Positions 37,437-48,377 of a DNA stretch of 64,000 bases are shown piece by piece. The stretch's first letter is position 1; each line of letters begins with the position of its first letter. The position numbers were made by a program, and so were the translations under genes. Source of the DNA: Pantoea agglomerans (lineage in GTDB: Bacteria; Pseudomonadota; Gammaproteobacteria; Enterobacterales; Enterobacteriaceae); NCBI RefSeq assembly GCF_020149765.1, contig NZ_CP083809.1, positions 3,100,001 to 3,164,000 on the forward strand, given 5' to 3'. A model generated the notes under the pieces. That model saw only the letters and a list, made by a program, of their open reading frames with translations, had not been told where the DNA came from and did no database searches.

Positions 37437-37501
37437 AAAATCTGACGCCGCCGCGACGCGCGACGGCGACAGTGTTTCTCCCTCAATGTGTCTGATAAAC
37501 A

Positions 37502-37527
37502 AGGGCCGCCTCATCAGCGGCCCTTTC
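37502..37527 (+). terminator. Rho-independent terminator after the porin gene
   Basis: AGGGCCGC / GCGGCCCT stem with a 7–8-base loop followed by TTC. It lies about 65 bases after the porin stop. Confidence 0.75.
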
Positions 37528-37549
37528 TTCATACTGCTCCATGGTTAAG

Positions 37550-37658
37550 AAGCGGATGGCATGGGCTGAAGAGCAAAGCGTCCCGCGCCAGGGATGGCGC
37601 GGGCCGAGCGCGCAAGGATGCCTTGAGCGACTTTGCGATCGGCCCATGTCATCCGCTT
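37550..37658. repeat. Palindromic MITE-like element of about 109 bp
   Basis: Terminal inverted repeats AAGCGGATGGCATGGGC (37550–37566) and GCCCATGTCATCCGCTT (37642–37658) match at 16 of 17 positions. A second inner match (GCAAAG on both arms) and a central hairpin CCCGCGCC/GGCGCGGG follow. The whole folds into one long imperfect hairpin. It encodes nothing and sits between two terminators. Such size and structure fit an enterobacterial intergenic repeat family or a miniature inverted-repeat element. I see no second copy in this window. Confidence 0.6.
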
Positions 37659-37670
37659 TTGCACCTGCCG

Positions 37671-37704
37671 AAAAGGGGCCTCCTCATGGTGGCCCCTTTT
37701 CTTT
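37671..37704. terminator. Bidirectional terminator before the autotransporter end
   Basis: Perfect 10-bp stem AAAAGGGGCC/GGCCCCTTTT with a 10-base loop. The A and T arms make it work in both directions. It lies 5 bases beyond the autotransporter stop. Confidence 0.85.
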
Positions 37705-37708
37705 CTAC

Positions 37709-40700
37709 TCAGAACGTCCAGCGCACGCCGGCGTTATAGCGCCAGCCCTTCGCGCCGTTGCCGTCGATCTCCTTGCGGTAGTCCGCCTCGGCGTAGAGCG
37801 AGAGGTCGTTGCGAAAGCGCGTGGTGGTGCCGACGCCAACGTCCCACATCTGCCCGAACCTGCCGCTGGTGAAATCCTGACCGATATCGCTCCCCGCCGC
37901 GCCAACCTTCACCTTCGCGCCGCCGCCCCAGCCGTGGGAATAGTTGGCACGCAGATAAGGCGTGTATTCGCGCTGCGCGTCATCCTGCCAGGTGCGATCC
38001 AGCCGCGCGCCGAGACGGCCGATGGTCTGGTCGTCGTCGTCAAACGCCACCTTAACGCCATCCTTATCGGTGGCGTCATCGAACTTCAGACGCATCCAGG
38101 TCAGCTGCGCCTGCGGCTCGAGACGCAGCCCGTTCGCGAAAACAAAGGGATAGCCCGACTCCAGCGAGGCGCTCCAGCCGTCGGCCTTCAGCTTCGCCAC
38201 CTCTTTTTGCCGCGCGATATCGGTGTCGCCGCGGTGCCAGCTCCAGCTCAGCGCGCCGTCAAGATAGAAGCCGCTGTCGCGCTGCCAGGTGCCGTAGAAC
38301 GAGACGCTGTCGCTGTCGAAGCTGGTTGAACTGTAGCCGTCGGCCGCGTGCGGACGAATGCGCGTATTACCGCGCGTATAGGCCATGCCGCCGCGCAGGC
38401 TGTCGCTCGCGCCGTCCAGCTGCAGCAGGTTGCCGCCGAGCTGCACCGCGCTGTAGTCGATATCGGCATCAAAGCCGTAGTCGCTCAGGCCGCGGTTGCT
38501 CTGCCAGCTGAGGTTAGAGCCGAGGTAGCGCAGAAACAGCTCGCCGCCCGTTCCGCTGCGCTGACCGTCGCGCAGCTCGCCGAGACGCTTGTGCAGATCG
38601 TCGGTGAGCGCCTAGGTGTAGTAGGCCAGGCCGACCGGCGCCGAGAGATACGCGGGCACCTGCGGCGCGAGCGCCGGGCGGGCGGCGCGCGATGCGGTGC
38701 TGCCCGCCTGCGGCTGGCACAGCGAGCCATCTTCGCACACATAGCGGTTAGCGAGCCGGTAATCCCAGCCCGCCCCACCGTTCGCAGGCGCGAAAGCGTA
38801 AAGCCCGTACTGCCAGGGCCCGGCGGCCAGATAGCCGCCCTGCAGCGCGAAGCTGTCGGCGCTGGCGCTGCCGGAAACCTGCGCCAGCGAAACCCCTTCG
38901 CGGCCATCTATCGCCCCGTCGCCGTTGGCGTCACTCTGCGTCGCGGCGCTGCCGGCGAGAATACGATCGTCAATCAGCGTGGTGCCGGTGACGTCGCCGT
39001 TTACCCGCAGCGCGTCGCTCTGGCCGCCTGCGCCGTTAAGCCGCGTCGCCAGCCTCAGCGTGCCGCCAAGCGACGCCAGCGTGCCGTCTAGGGTCAGCAG
39101 ATTGCTGGCCGCGCCGCCGTTGCTCAGATCCAGCGTGCCGGCGTTGTTTACCACCAGTGAGTCGTCGGTAGCGCCCGCCAGCAGCGGGTTGACGCCATTG
39201 CCGGCAAACAGCGTGGAGTCGCGGTCGATATTAATGGTGCTGTGCGCCAGCTTCAGGTCATCGGTGAGCGTCCACTGCGTATGGATAAAGTTGATCGTGC
39301 TCCAGCCCGCGCCGAGGTTGACCCCTCTGCTGAGATCGTCGCGGCTAAAGGAGCCGCCGCCAGCCTCGATGTTGCTGAAGCTGAGCGTGCTGCCGACGCC
39401 GCCCGCGGTGGTGATATGGCGGGTATTCGCCAGGCTGACGTTCTCAATCAGCGCCTGGTTGTTTTCACCGCTGCCCATCGTCAGGCTGCCGTTCAGGGTG
39501 CCGCCGGTGACGGCAAGCGTATCGCTGCCGTTGCCGGTATTGACCTCGCCGGTTACGCTGCCGCCGATAAAGGCGAGCTGGTCATTGGTCGCGCCACCCG
39601 CCACGATCGGCGTCTCCGGGTATTCCGCGCTGATATCGCCCTGGTTGATAAACACCGTCTGGCCGCCGCGCAGATCGATCACCGGCGCGACGCGACTGTA
39701 GGAGACGATGGTGCCGCGGTTTATCACCTCGCTGGCGCTGCGGGTGACAATCGCCGATCCGCCCGCTTCGCTGCCCACGGCGATAAAGCCGTCGGCGAAG
39801 ACGCGGCCGGTGGTACTGGCGCGAATGCCGTCCCCGCTGCCGTTAACGATAATGGCGTAGCCTGGCGGCACCACCAGATCGTTAGCGGTGGCGGAGCCAT
39901 CCTCGTTCTGAAACAGATAGCCGACGCCGCTGCCCTGCACGTCAATCGTCGCCTTGCCGCCGTAGTCGAACGACGTGGCGGAGCGGATGCCCGCGCCGTC
40001 AGTGGGAATAAGGTAGGCGTTATCCAGCGCAATATTCGCGGTTTCGGCGCGGTTGTTGATGGCGCTGCCGCCGCCTTCGGCGCTGAGGATAATTTCGCTC
40101 GCCTGCAATCCCGCCGCGCCGCGATCCAGCAATACCGCGTCCGCCCCCCCTTTGACCCAGATACCGCTGCGGAACAGCTGGTCGCCCTCAATGTTGAGCG
40201 TCGCCTTTTCTCCCACGCGCGCGCCGGCAATGCCGCCGTCTACCTGCACCGTGCCGTTGAAGGGCTGATAGAGGCCCGCTCCTTCGCTGGCGTCAACCCC
40301 AATGCCAGACGCGACATGGATCCAGAGGTTATTGATCAGGCGGCCGCCGTCCAGCAGCCGCGCACCGGTGCTGTTCTCGCCGTCGAGGATAATGGTGCCG
40401 TTGTTCATCACCGTCGCGCCGCCGGACGCCTGCAGCGCGGTAACGTTTTTGCCGCTGCCGATGATGTTGCGGTTGCTGAACACCGCGCCGTCGCCGTTTT
40501 CGCTGATTGCGCCGATGGTCTCGTCGCCGTTCAGCCACACGTCGCCCAGATCGCCATAGGCGCCGCCGGAAGCGCGCAGCGCCACCGCCCCCTTGCCGTT
40601 AACGAAGTAGGTTTCATTTTCATAGAGCGTCGCGCTGCCGGACATTTTCACCCCGGTGGTGTTGGCGCCGCTCAGGGTGATCTCGCCTTGCCGCTGCAGC

Positions 40701-43672
40701 GACAGGATCGCGCCGTCGCCCAGCTGATAGAGCGTTGAGCCGTCGGTAGAGACATCCTGATTACTGCCGTACGCGTAGATAGTGCCGCCGCCCTCCACCA
40801 CCCGGTAAGCGGTCTGGTTGGGATCGTGAAACACCACCCTGCTCTGCTGGCCGAGCACCAGCGCGCCGCCGTAGAGCGCTTCGCCCGCCAGCACGTTGCC
40901 GCCATAGAGGTTGATAACGCCGTCTTGCTCGATGCGCGCCGCGTCGCCCGTGGCGTATAAGCCGGTAGTGGGGAAAAAGCCGTCCGCGCTGCCTGCCGTC
41001 ACGTTCAGCGTGCCGCTGCTGGTGATGGTGCTGCTTTTCGGGTCGGCAAAGGCGTAGCCCGCTGCGAACAGCGCGACCGCGCCGTCGCTGACGCTGATAT
41101 TACCGCTGCTGGAGGCCTGACCGCCGACCAGCGCCTGAATGCCGTAGCTCTGCTCGCCGCGCAGGTTGATATCGCCAGTATTGGTCAGCGCGCCGCCGTA
41201 CTGGGCGATTAAACCGATCTGCTGATTGCTCTGGCCATTGATATTGGCATGGTTAACCAGCGTCGAGGCGAAAGGCCGATCGAAGCTGTTGGTGATGTAG
41301 CGCGTCAGGTTGTAGTAGTTGCCGTCGACCACCGCCGCCGTCGCGCCGCCGACGTTGAGGTTAAGCTGCGTCGCCGCGTCAATGGTGCCCTGCGCGCCGC
41401 CCTCGATGCGCAGCCCGGTGGAGGTGTTGCCGATGTTGAAGGTCGCGCCGTGGGTGTTAACCACCGAGCCTTCGCCCACCGCTTCGATGCCGGTGGAGAA
41501 AGCCGCGCCCGGCGAGATGGTCAGGCCCGCGCCGTCAAAGTCCGCGCCGTCCTGATAGCGAAAAATCGTGGCGTACCAGTCGTCAGATCCGGTGGCGTAG
41601 TTGCCTGCCTGCGGCAGATTGATTCTGGCATTCGGCCCGATGGCGAGGAAGCCCATCTGATACTCGCCGCTGCCGCCGAGCTGCGGCACCGCTGCCTCGG
41701 TTAAATCGACCGTGGCGTCACCCTCGGCGCGAATGCCGACCGCGCCGTTGCCCTGCAGCACAATGGGGCCGCTCAGCGTGGCGGACGCCTTACCGCTCCC
41801 CTGTCCGTTAAGCCACACCGCTGTGTTAAAGCTGCCGTTCAGGGTATCGGCGCGGCCGGTGACGTTGATCGCCCCGCTGGAAAAGGCGCTGGCGCGCTGG
41901 CCGTCGTGGGCGATGACTTTAATGCCGGTGCCGCCGTCGCCGTTAAGGTTGATGGTGCCGTTGTTGCCCACCAGCCCGCCGCTGCCGGAATCTATCGCCA
42001 GCAGGCCGACGGTTTCCGCCGGGCGAAACTGCGCGCGGCCGTTGAGATCGATGGTGCCGTTGTTCAGCGCGACCGCGTCCGGGCCGTTCTCGACGCGCAT
42101 GGCGGCAGCGTTCTGCACCTTGCTGCCGAGCACAATGCGCCCGTCGTTGATCGCGGTGGCGTTAAACTGCTGCGCAATGGCGCTGACGCCGCCGCTCTGG
42201 TTAATTGCCACCTCCTCCACGACGTCGCTTTTCGCGTTCTGCGGCGCGCGGCCGACGTAGATCACGCCGCTCGCGGTGTTAATAAAGCTGGCGCCGCTGG
42301 TGTCGAGCAAGACGCCCGCGCTGCTGTGGCTGCCGCTCGACTCCGCTACGCCGAGGTTAATCGCGCCGTTGTTGATCCCCAGGGCGTCACTTAGCTGCAG
42401 CGCATTGCCCGGTTGCGTGGTGGCGTAATTAAGCACGCCGTTATTGACGAAACGGCTGCCGTCGGTCGCCAGCACCGCGTTGCCGCTGTAGCCGAGTGTC
42501 GCCGCATCCACGCCGCTGCCGTCTGCGTTGTTAAAGAACCCGCCGTTAATCACCCCGTTATTGATGCCGGTGCTGCCCGCCAGCCGCAGCGCGCTGTTCT
42601 CATGGGCCGCCGATCCGCTGGCGGCCAGCTTGCCGTCGATGGTGGCCTTTGCGCCGTTGGTGGCGCGTACCGCGCCGCCGTCCGCATCGACCACCTCCAG
42701 CGTCGCCCCCTTCTGCACCGAGACGCTGGCGCCAGGGCCGTCGGCGCTCAGCACCGAGCGCTCACCCACCGGCAGCGTCACCTCGTCGTTGTACTCATCA
42801 GCGTCGATCACATAGGCGATGGGCGCGCCGTAGAGCGTCAGCGCCTTATTGAATTCGCCATTGTAGCTGCCCGCGCTGAGGTTGCCGCTCTGCAGCTGCT
42901 CAATCAGCCAGTCGTTGTACTGGCGCAGATCGTTGAGGCTGGCGACGTTAAACTCGCGGCTGTTGCCGTCCAGCGTGGTGACGCTGAAGGGGCCGCTATA
43001 GTGGGCGACGTTATCCACCCACCAGGCCAGATTGTAGGTGTATTCGGTATAGGATCCGGTAAAGGCGATGCGGTTGGCCGACTGCCAGTTCATCGCGCCG
43101 CTGCCGCTGGCGGTGAAGAGCTGGCTCTGCTTCGCCGCCATGCTCCAGCCGTTGGTGGCGGCGGTGGTCGCCGCGCCCTCAACGCCGATATCGACGTTAA
43201 TGGTGCCGTTGCTCACCTGCGCCACGCGGGCATCAATATATTGCTGTCCGTTAACGTTGTAGTAATTGGGCAGTTCGCTGGCGGGCGTCACCGGGGCGAG
43301 CGCGCTAATACTGGCCGAATTAAATACCTGAAGCGGATGATTACCGCCGTTGATATCGGGCACGCTAATAACATAATCTTGCGCGCCGAACGTCAGGCGA
43401 TCCGCGCCGATGACGTTGTCATCGGAAATAATTCTGCCGCCTGATAAGAGTTCGCCCACGGTAATGGGACGGCCGCCATCTTCGCCCGGCTGAAAGCGTT
43501 GAATACCGCTCAGGGTTTGCGTCGATCCATTACAGACGCAAAAGACGCCTGCCTTATTATCATTTACCAGCGGGGAAAAGGGTTTTAACGTAGCGGCCTG
43601 ACTACTGGTAATGGGAAAAAGCAGCCCGGGCGCAGCCGCCAGGCTTAATAACAGCGGATTTAATTTAAACAA
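37709..43672 (-). pseudogene. Giant autotransporter with an in-frame amber codon before the barrel
   Basis: The frame runs 1,686 codons from 43672 to a TAG at 38612–38614 and then continues, in the same frame, for 300 more codons to 37709. Signal peptide: residues 1–27 (ending SSQA). Passenger: a long beta-helix built of NNGTINLNG-like repeats. After LAYYT and the TAG comes a complete autotransporter barrel (ALTDDLHKRLGELR, GGELFLRYLG, then strands to the terminal VRWTF). Only one base change separates TAG from a tyrosine or glutamine codon. As read, the passenger cannot reach the surface unless the amber is suppressed. The start codon is TTG with GGAGG seven bases before it. This is an AIDA/pertactin-type adhesin inserted between porin and crl. 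Confidence 0.88.
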
Positions 43673-44118
43673 AGGGTTTTCCTCCAGAGAGACAGCACAG
43701 GACCACCCGGACTTTTAGCTGTCCGGGTTGGCATTCTTTTTTTTGCCGATAACAAACGGAGAAAAGCCGCGACGGGGGCGGTCGCGCTGGCTGGTATCAC
43801 ACCATTTCGTCAGGAAAAGGTCTACAAAGCGTCAGTGCGATTCGCCTCAATAAAATGAGAATAAGAATAATGCCGTGCCGCACTCTGATTTATCTGGCCC
43901 GGTTATTTCAGCTGGCGGCGTTGATTACTCAGCCTTTATAAAGCGGGTTTAGTTAATATCCATAATCAAATAAGCAACGCAGCTGTTTTGGTCTGAAAGA
44001 GAGAATTAAATTAAAGCGGGAGAAGAGAGATAATATAAACGCAGCGCAAGGGCAGCAATATTGCAGAACAGGCATAGCCAAAGCGAATCGGGCTATGCCT
44101 GCCGTTCAGGGTTGAGTA
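43673..44118. other. Region between autotransporter start and crl
   Basis: About 445 bases. A perfect 11-bp hairpin (CAGGCATAGCC/GGCTATGCCTG, 44069–44101) just past the crl stop probably ends the crl transcript, though no T-run follows. The rest (43700–44060) is moderately AT-rich and should hold the autotransporter promoter; I could not fix its elements. No gene seen. Confidence 0.5.
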
Positions 44119-44517
44119 TCAGGCGCTAAGATCGACCGGCTCTTTAAAGCCGCTGGCGGGCGTCAGGCCCAGATTCAGCTCCTCCAGCATCGCTTTCAGG
44201 CGGGTATGGAAGTTACGCAGCGTCTCTTCCACCTTCTGCGTGTTCTCTTTGCCCTTGATATTTGCAACGGACCAGTCGCCGTCTTTATCGAACAGACCAA
44301 TATGATAAACGTAGGTAAAATGGTCTTGCTGTGCGTCCAGCTCCATCCACCAGCCCCAGAACTCACGGCTTTCCGGCGCGGGTTTGACATTGACGCAGGC
44401 GGCCAGGCAGTCGAAAAAGAACCGCGTTTCTTCACATTTCCCTTCGCGGATATACGGTCCCAGCTCGGTGAAGCGCTTAAGCAGGCGACTACGGGGATGA
44501 CCACTCGGTAACGTCAT
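44119..44517 (-). CDS. crl: Sigma-S activator Crl
   Basis: A 132-residue cytoplasmic protein that binds RpoS and promotes its assembly with core RNA polymerase, favouring curli and stationary-phase genes. Family blocks are [40 protein letters not shown] and [16 protein letters not shown]. Length is one residue below E. coli Crl. Its place between the porin and frsA is conserved. It is a single gene with its own start 58 bases after the end of frsA in the same orientation. Confidence 0.97.
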   Translation of the reverse strand: MTLPSGHPRSRLLKRFTELGPYIREGKCEETRFFFDCLAACVNVKPAPESREFWGWWMELDAQQDHFTYVYHIGLFDKDGDWSVANIKGKENTQKVEETLRNFHTRLKAMLEELNLGLTPASGFKEPVDLSA

Positions 44518-44575
44518 GCTAATTCTCCATAAGTTTGACCGTTAGTATTAAAGCAAACCGCTGTGAATTTGCCAG

Positions 44576-45823
44576 CTACTGTTGTAACCGCTTTGCCAGC
44601 CAGTCGCAAACCTGATTCAGCGCGCGCTCGAAATTTGCCAGCACCGGCCTGACGCCGATCGGCAGCAGCTTGCCGTCGGCGGAAGAGCTGGCGATCAGCC
44701 GCGCATCCTCTTCCGGGCCAAAAGGATCGTTCGGCCAGTAGCCCGCCAGCATCGGCGTCGAGGTGCGGCGGCCCAGCAGCCCCTGCACCTTGAGCGAGTA
44801 GCGATTCAGTTCGGTGCGCAGCGCGCTGTCGCTGGTAAACGCCATGCCGAGGCGGCTGGCAAGCATATCCATATACATATCTGGAATGGCGTCCTGCTGC
44901 TGCGCGCTGGTCAGCAAGCTGTGCACCATCGGGCCGAGCGTCGCCACGGCGCGCAGGCGCGGCGCTTCCAGATAGGCGAGCCGCACCGCGACGTTGGCGC
45001 CAAAGCGATAGCCGAACGCCGCCACGCGCTGATGATCGATCCAGGGCACGTTCGCCAGATCGCGCAGCACCTGCTGGTGCAGAAAGCTGGTGTCCTGATT
45101 AAGCCGCCACTTAACGGAAAAGCCCACCGACGGCATATCCAGCGTCAGCATGGCGATACCGCGCGGCGCGAGGTAGTCATGAAACAGGCGATAGTGATCG
45201 CTTTGCAGCGAGTCGAGGCCGCCGCACAGCAGCACGGTGGGATACGGCGCCGGGGTGTTGGGCGGCATATGCAGAAAGCCGGTGATGGGGCTGCCCCCTT
45301 CAATATTAAAGCTAAGCGCCTTGAGTTCGCCCGGCAGGCGGCGCGTCGCCTCTTCATAGGCGCGGTTCGCCAGCGTCTGCGCCTGATCCGCCAGCTCGTC
45401 GCCTTTAATATAGGGATAGGCGGCCAGGCTAAAGAGGTGGGAGGCGCGCAGCCAGTGCTCGCCGGCAAGGCTGTCGTCGCGCTCTTCCTGCGCGCGCGCC
45501 TGCCAGAGGCCCGCCTGCTTCGACCACTCAAACGCCCAGTTGCCGCTGCGAAAACCGATAACGGTATCGAGCAGCGCGTCGTTGGTATGGCGCTGGTCGC
45601 TGATGGCGATACGCGCCAGCACCTCGCTGATCTCCTGTGGCGGCACGCCGCGCCATGTCCACATTAGCTTGTTGAGCATACGATACCAGCCGTGCTGGCT
45701 GCTGCCGTCCAGCGTCGCTTCGACCTCTACTTCGGCGTGGTGCTGGCGATGCACCAGCGAGGAGGTTTCGGGGTAGTTGTAGTGCGGCTTGAATAGCTCT
45801 TCGCTGAGATTTTTGCTCGACAT
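44576..45823 (-). CDS. frsA: Esterase/fermentation-respiration switch protein FrsA
   Basis: A 415-residue alpha/beta-hydrolase-fold protein of the DUF1100/FrsA family, one residue longer than the E. coli protein. Visible blocks are [51 protein letters not shown] and [12 protein letters not shown]. FrsA binds unphosphorylated EIIA-Glc in E. coli and affects respiration versus fermentation; an enzymatic role as esterase or decarboxylase-like protein has been debated. Placement between crl and gpt is conserved. No damage seen. Confidence 0.96.
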   Translation of the reverse strand: MSSKNLSEELFKPHYNYPETSSLVHRQHHAEVEVEATLDGSSQHGWYRMLNKLMWTWRGVPPQEISEVLARIAISDQRHTNDALLDTVIGFRSGNWAFEWSKQAGLWQARAQEERDDSLAGEHWLRASHLFSLAAYPYIKGDELADQAQTLANRAYEEATRRLPGELKALSFNIEGGSPITGFLHMPPNTPAPYPTVLLCGGLDSLQSDHYRLFHDYLAPRGIAMLTLDMPSVGFSVKWRLNQDTSFLHQQVLRDLANVPWIDHQRVAAFGYRFGANVAVRLAYLEAPRLRAVATLGPMVHSLLTSAQQQDAIPDMYMDMLASRLGMAFTSDSALRTELNRYSLKVQGLLGRRTSTPMLAGYWPNDPFGPEEDARLIASSSADGKLLPIGVRPVLANFERALNQVCDWLAKRLQQ

Positions 45824-45908
45824 ACTCGTTTCTCCTGACGGCCCTGGCAGTGGCTAAGTGTACTGCAGCGTCAGGAGGGGCGCGAGGTGCAAAAGAGCGC
45901 AGAAAGCA

Positions 45909-45932
45909 CAACGCCCGGCAAGCCGGGCGTTG
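45909..45932. terminator. Hairpin between frsA and gpt
   Basis: Perfect 11-bp stem CAACGCCCGGC/GCCGGGCGTTG with an AA loop, 15 bases beyond the gpt stop. It lacks a clear T-run on either strand, so termination strength is uncertain. Confidence 0.55.
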
Positions 45933-45946
45933 TTAACAGGAGAAGA

Positions 45947-46408
45947 TCAGGCGCCTTTAACGATAGGCGGAATATAGACCACGCCCATGTCCCACGGCTG
46001 TTCAATCCAGGTGTTCTGCGGGATATCCACCACGTAGTCATCAACCAGCGGGCGGCCTGCCGGCTTGGCGAAGATGGTGACGAAGTGCGCTTTAGGATAC
46101 ATTTCGCGGATCGCCTGCGCGGTGCCGCCGGTGTCGACCAGGTCGTCGATAACGATAAAGCCTTCGCCATCGCCTTCCGCGCGCTTGAGGACTTTCATTT
46201 CGCGCTGGTGGTCGTGGTCGTAGCTGGAGATGCAGACGGTATCGACATAGCGAATGCCAAGCTCGCGTGCCAGCAGAGAAGCAGGCACCAGGCCACCGCG
46301 GCTGACTGCGATAATGCCTTTCCACTGTTCAACAGGAAGCAGGCGCTGAGCCAGATTGCGGGCATGAATCTGCAGCATGTCCCAGGTAACGACGTATTTT
46401 TCACTCAT
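45947..46408 (-). CDS. gpt: Xanthine-guanine phosphoribosyltransferase
   Basis: A 153-residue purine-salvage enzyme that makes GMP, XMP and some IMP from PRPP and the free bases at the inner membrane face. The PRPP-binding loop [14 protein letters not shown] and the N-terminal [17 protein letters not shown] are almost the E. coli sequence. The ATG at 46408 is set by this N-terminus; a longer open frame upstream is not conserved. It is divergent from pepD, with a shared control region of about 250 bases. Confidence 0.98.
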   Translation of the reverse strand: MSEKYVVTWDMLQIHARNLAQRLLPVEQWKGIIAVSRGGLVPASLLARELGIRYVDTVCISSYDHDHQREMKVLKRAEGDGEGFIVIDDLVDTGGTAQAIREMYPKAHFVTIFAKPAGRPLVDDYVVDIPQNTWIEQPWDMGVVYIPPIVKGA

Positions 46409-46661
46409 GAATAGCGATCCCAGCCAGTTTAATCGGCTTAAAAATGTGCAACGGGGAAAAGGTTGCGCGAGATTATAAGGATCCTCAGCGCTAAAAACCA
46501 GCATCCGAACCACCGGTTGCGGCTTTTTAGCGCGCCTGAGTACGCACCCGACGCTAACAGTGATATTCTCAGCCCCATCACGTCAGATTCGCTGACGGCG
46601 ACCATTCACTGGAAACTCGCGCACACCGGCCTGGCCGGCGCACTGACACAGGAGACCTGTC

Positions 46662-48119
46662 GTGTCTGAATTGTCTCAGCTTTCTCCCCAACCGCTGTGG
46701 GATATCTTCGCCAAAATCTGCTCCATTCCGCACCCCTCTTTTCATGAAGAGGCGCTGGCCACCTATATTGTTGGCTGGGCGAAAGAGCAAGGTTTCTGGG
46801 TTGAGCGCGATGCGGTCGGCAATATTCTGATCCGCAAACCGGCGACCGCCGGTATGGAAAACCGCACGCCGGTAGCGCTGCAGGCGCACCTCGATATGGT
46901 GCCGCAGAAAAACAACGACACCGCCCATGACTTCACCAAAGATCCGATTCAGCCCTATATTGACGGCGAATGGGTCAAGGCGCGCGGCACCACGCTGGGC
47001 GCCGACAACGGCATCGGCATGGCCTCCGCGCTGGCGGTGCTGGCCGACAGCAGCCTGACCCACGGCCCGCTGGAAGTGCTGCTCACCATGACCGAAGAGA
47101 CCGGCATGGACGGCGCTTTCGGTCTGCAGCCGAACTGGCTTCAGGCTGAGATCCTGATCAACACCGACTCGGAAGAGGAAGGCGAGATCTATATGGGCTG
47201 CGCCGGCGGCATCGACTTTATTACCACCCTGCCGCTGACGCGCGAAGCGGTTCCGGCTAACTTCGACACCCTGAAGCTGACCCTGAAAGGGCTGCGCGGC
47301 GGCCACTCCGGCGCGGATATCCATATGGGTCTCGGCAACGCCAACAAGCTGCTGGCGCGCTTCCTCGCCGCGCACGCCGCCGATCTCGATCTGCGCCTGA
47401 TCGATTTCAACGGCGGTACGCTGCGTAACGCCATCCCGCGCGAAGCCTTTGCCACGCTGGCGGTCGAGAGCCATAACGTCGACGCGCTGAAAGCGGCGGC
47501 GGCGCACTTCCTGCTGGCGCTGCAGAACGAGCACGGCGTAAAAGAGAAGAACATTAACGTGGTCACCGAGCCGCTGGCGCACCAGGGCGAGGCGCTGAGC
47601 GCAGAGAGCCGCGACCGCTTCCTGAACCTGCTGAACAGCACGCCGAACGGCGTTATCCGCAACTCCGACGTGGCGAAAGGCGTGGTGGAAACTTCGCTGA
47701 ACGTCGGCGTGGTGACGATGGATCACGACAAGGCGGAGATTAACTGCCTGATCCGTTCGCTGATCGACACCGGCCGCGACTATGTGGTGCAGATGCTGAC
47801 CTCTCTCGGCCAGCTGGCTGGCGCGCAGACCAAACCGAAAGGCGGCTATCCGGGCTGGCAGCCAGACGCTAACTCGCCGATTATGGCGCTGACGCGTCAG
47901 ACCTATATCGCGCTGTTCGACAAAACGCCGAACATCCAGGTGATCCACGCCGGTCTCGAGTGCGGCCTGTTCAAGAAGCCTTATCCGAATATGGATATGG
48001 TTTCCATTGGCCCGACCATCACCGGTCCGCACTCGCCGGACGAGCAGGTGCATATTGAGAGCGTCGGCCTTTACTGGAAACTGCTCACCACCCTGCTGAA
48101 TGCGATTCCAGAAAAGTAA
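46662..48119 (+). CDS. pepD: Cytosol non-specific dipeptidase (peptidase D)
   Basis: A 485-residue M20-family metallopeptidase that splits Xaa-His and other dipeptides, including Cys-Gly from glutathione turnover. Two-zinc ligands are visible in the order AHLDMVP (His and the catalytic Asp), GADNGIG, TMTEETGMDGAFGL (Glu-Glu), NTDSEE and, near the C-terminus, HAGLECGLF. The lid/dimer domain occupies about 205–390. CAGGAGAC precedes the GTG at 46662. It is followed by a clear terminator. In E. coli pepD is followed by other genes; here a sugar ABC transporter lies next. Confidence 0.97.
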   Translation: MSELSQLSPQPLWDIFAKICSIPHPSFHEEALATYIVGWAKEQGFWVERDAVGNILIRKPATAGMENRTPVALQAHLDMVPQKNNDTAHDFTKDPIQPYIDGEWVKARGTTLGADNGIGMASALAVLADSSLTHGPLEVLLTMTEETGMDGAFGLQPNWLQAEILINTDSEEEGEIYMGCAGGIDFITTLPLTREAVPANFDTLKLTLKGLRGGHSGADIHMGLGNANKLLARFLAAHAADLDLRLIDFNGGTLRNAIPREAFATLAVESHNVDALKAAAAHFLLALQNEHGVKEKNINVVTEPLAHQGEALSAESRDRFLNLLNSTPNGVIRNSDVAKGVVETSLNVGVVTMDHDKAEINCLIRSLIDTGRDYVVQMLTSLGQLAGAQTKPKGGYPGWQPDANSPIMALTRQTYIALFDKTPNIQVIHAGLECGLFKKPYPNMDMVSIGPTITGPHSPDEQVHIESVGLYWKLLTTLLNAIPEK

Positions 48120-48137
48120 GCGCGGCATAGTTCGATA

Positions 48138-48162
48138 AACCAGGCTCCGGCCTGGTTTTTTT
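48138..48162 (+). terminator. Rho-independent terminator after pepD
   Basis: AACCAGG/CCTGGTT stem with a 6-base loop followed by a run of seven Ts, 18 bases past the stop. Confidence 0.85.
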
Positions 48163-48221
48163 ATGCCCGCGCCGCGCCAGCATAAAACACCGCTTTTCAC
48201 TGAGTTCCCCGCTGTAAAACA

Positions 48222-48279
48222 CCAGAGTTATCTGGCGAGCCAGCTTTAGCCGCCAAACTATCCAGATGTCTGGATGGCT
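48222..48279 (+). promoter_or_regulatory. Inverted repeats upstream of the sugar ABC operon, MetJ-box-like
   Basis: ATCCAGATGTCTGGAT (48260–48275) is a perfect 16-bp palindrome. It contains AGATGTCT, one base from the MetJ half-box AGACGTCT, and is followed by GGATGGCT as a weaker adjoining box. A related repeat CCAGA-N4-TCTGG lies at 48222–48235. Either a MetJ site or a LacI-type operator is possible. It lies about 100 bases before the first gene. Confidence 0.4.
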
Positions 48280-48377
48280 AATAAGATTTCGTGCTAGCTT
48301 ATGCGCTTTCGGCTGTTGCCGCGCCTGAGACTTCAGGAAAAAATTGCGGCCAGCCAGTCACAGGGGAGCTTCAGCTG

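Noticed and set aside
46578..48200. 540-codon minus-strand open frame opposite pepD
   Set aside because: It is the antisense shadow of the conserved pepD gene; the GC-rich codon pattern keeps the opposite frame open and the product is Arg/His/Gln-rich low-complexity.
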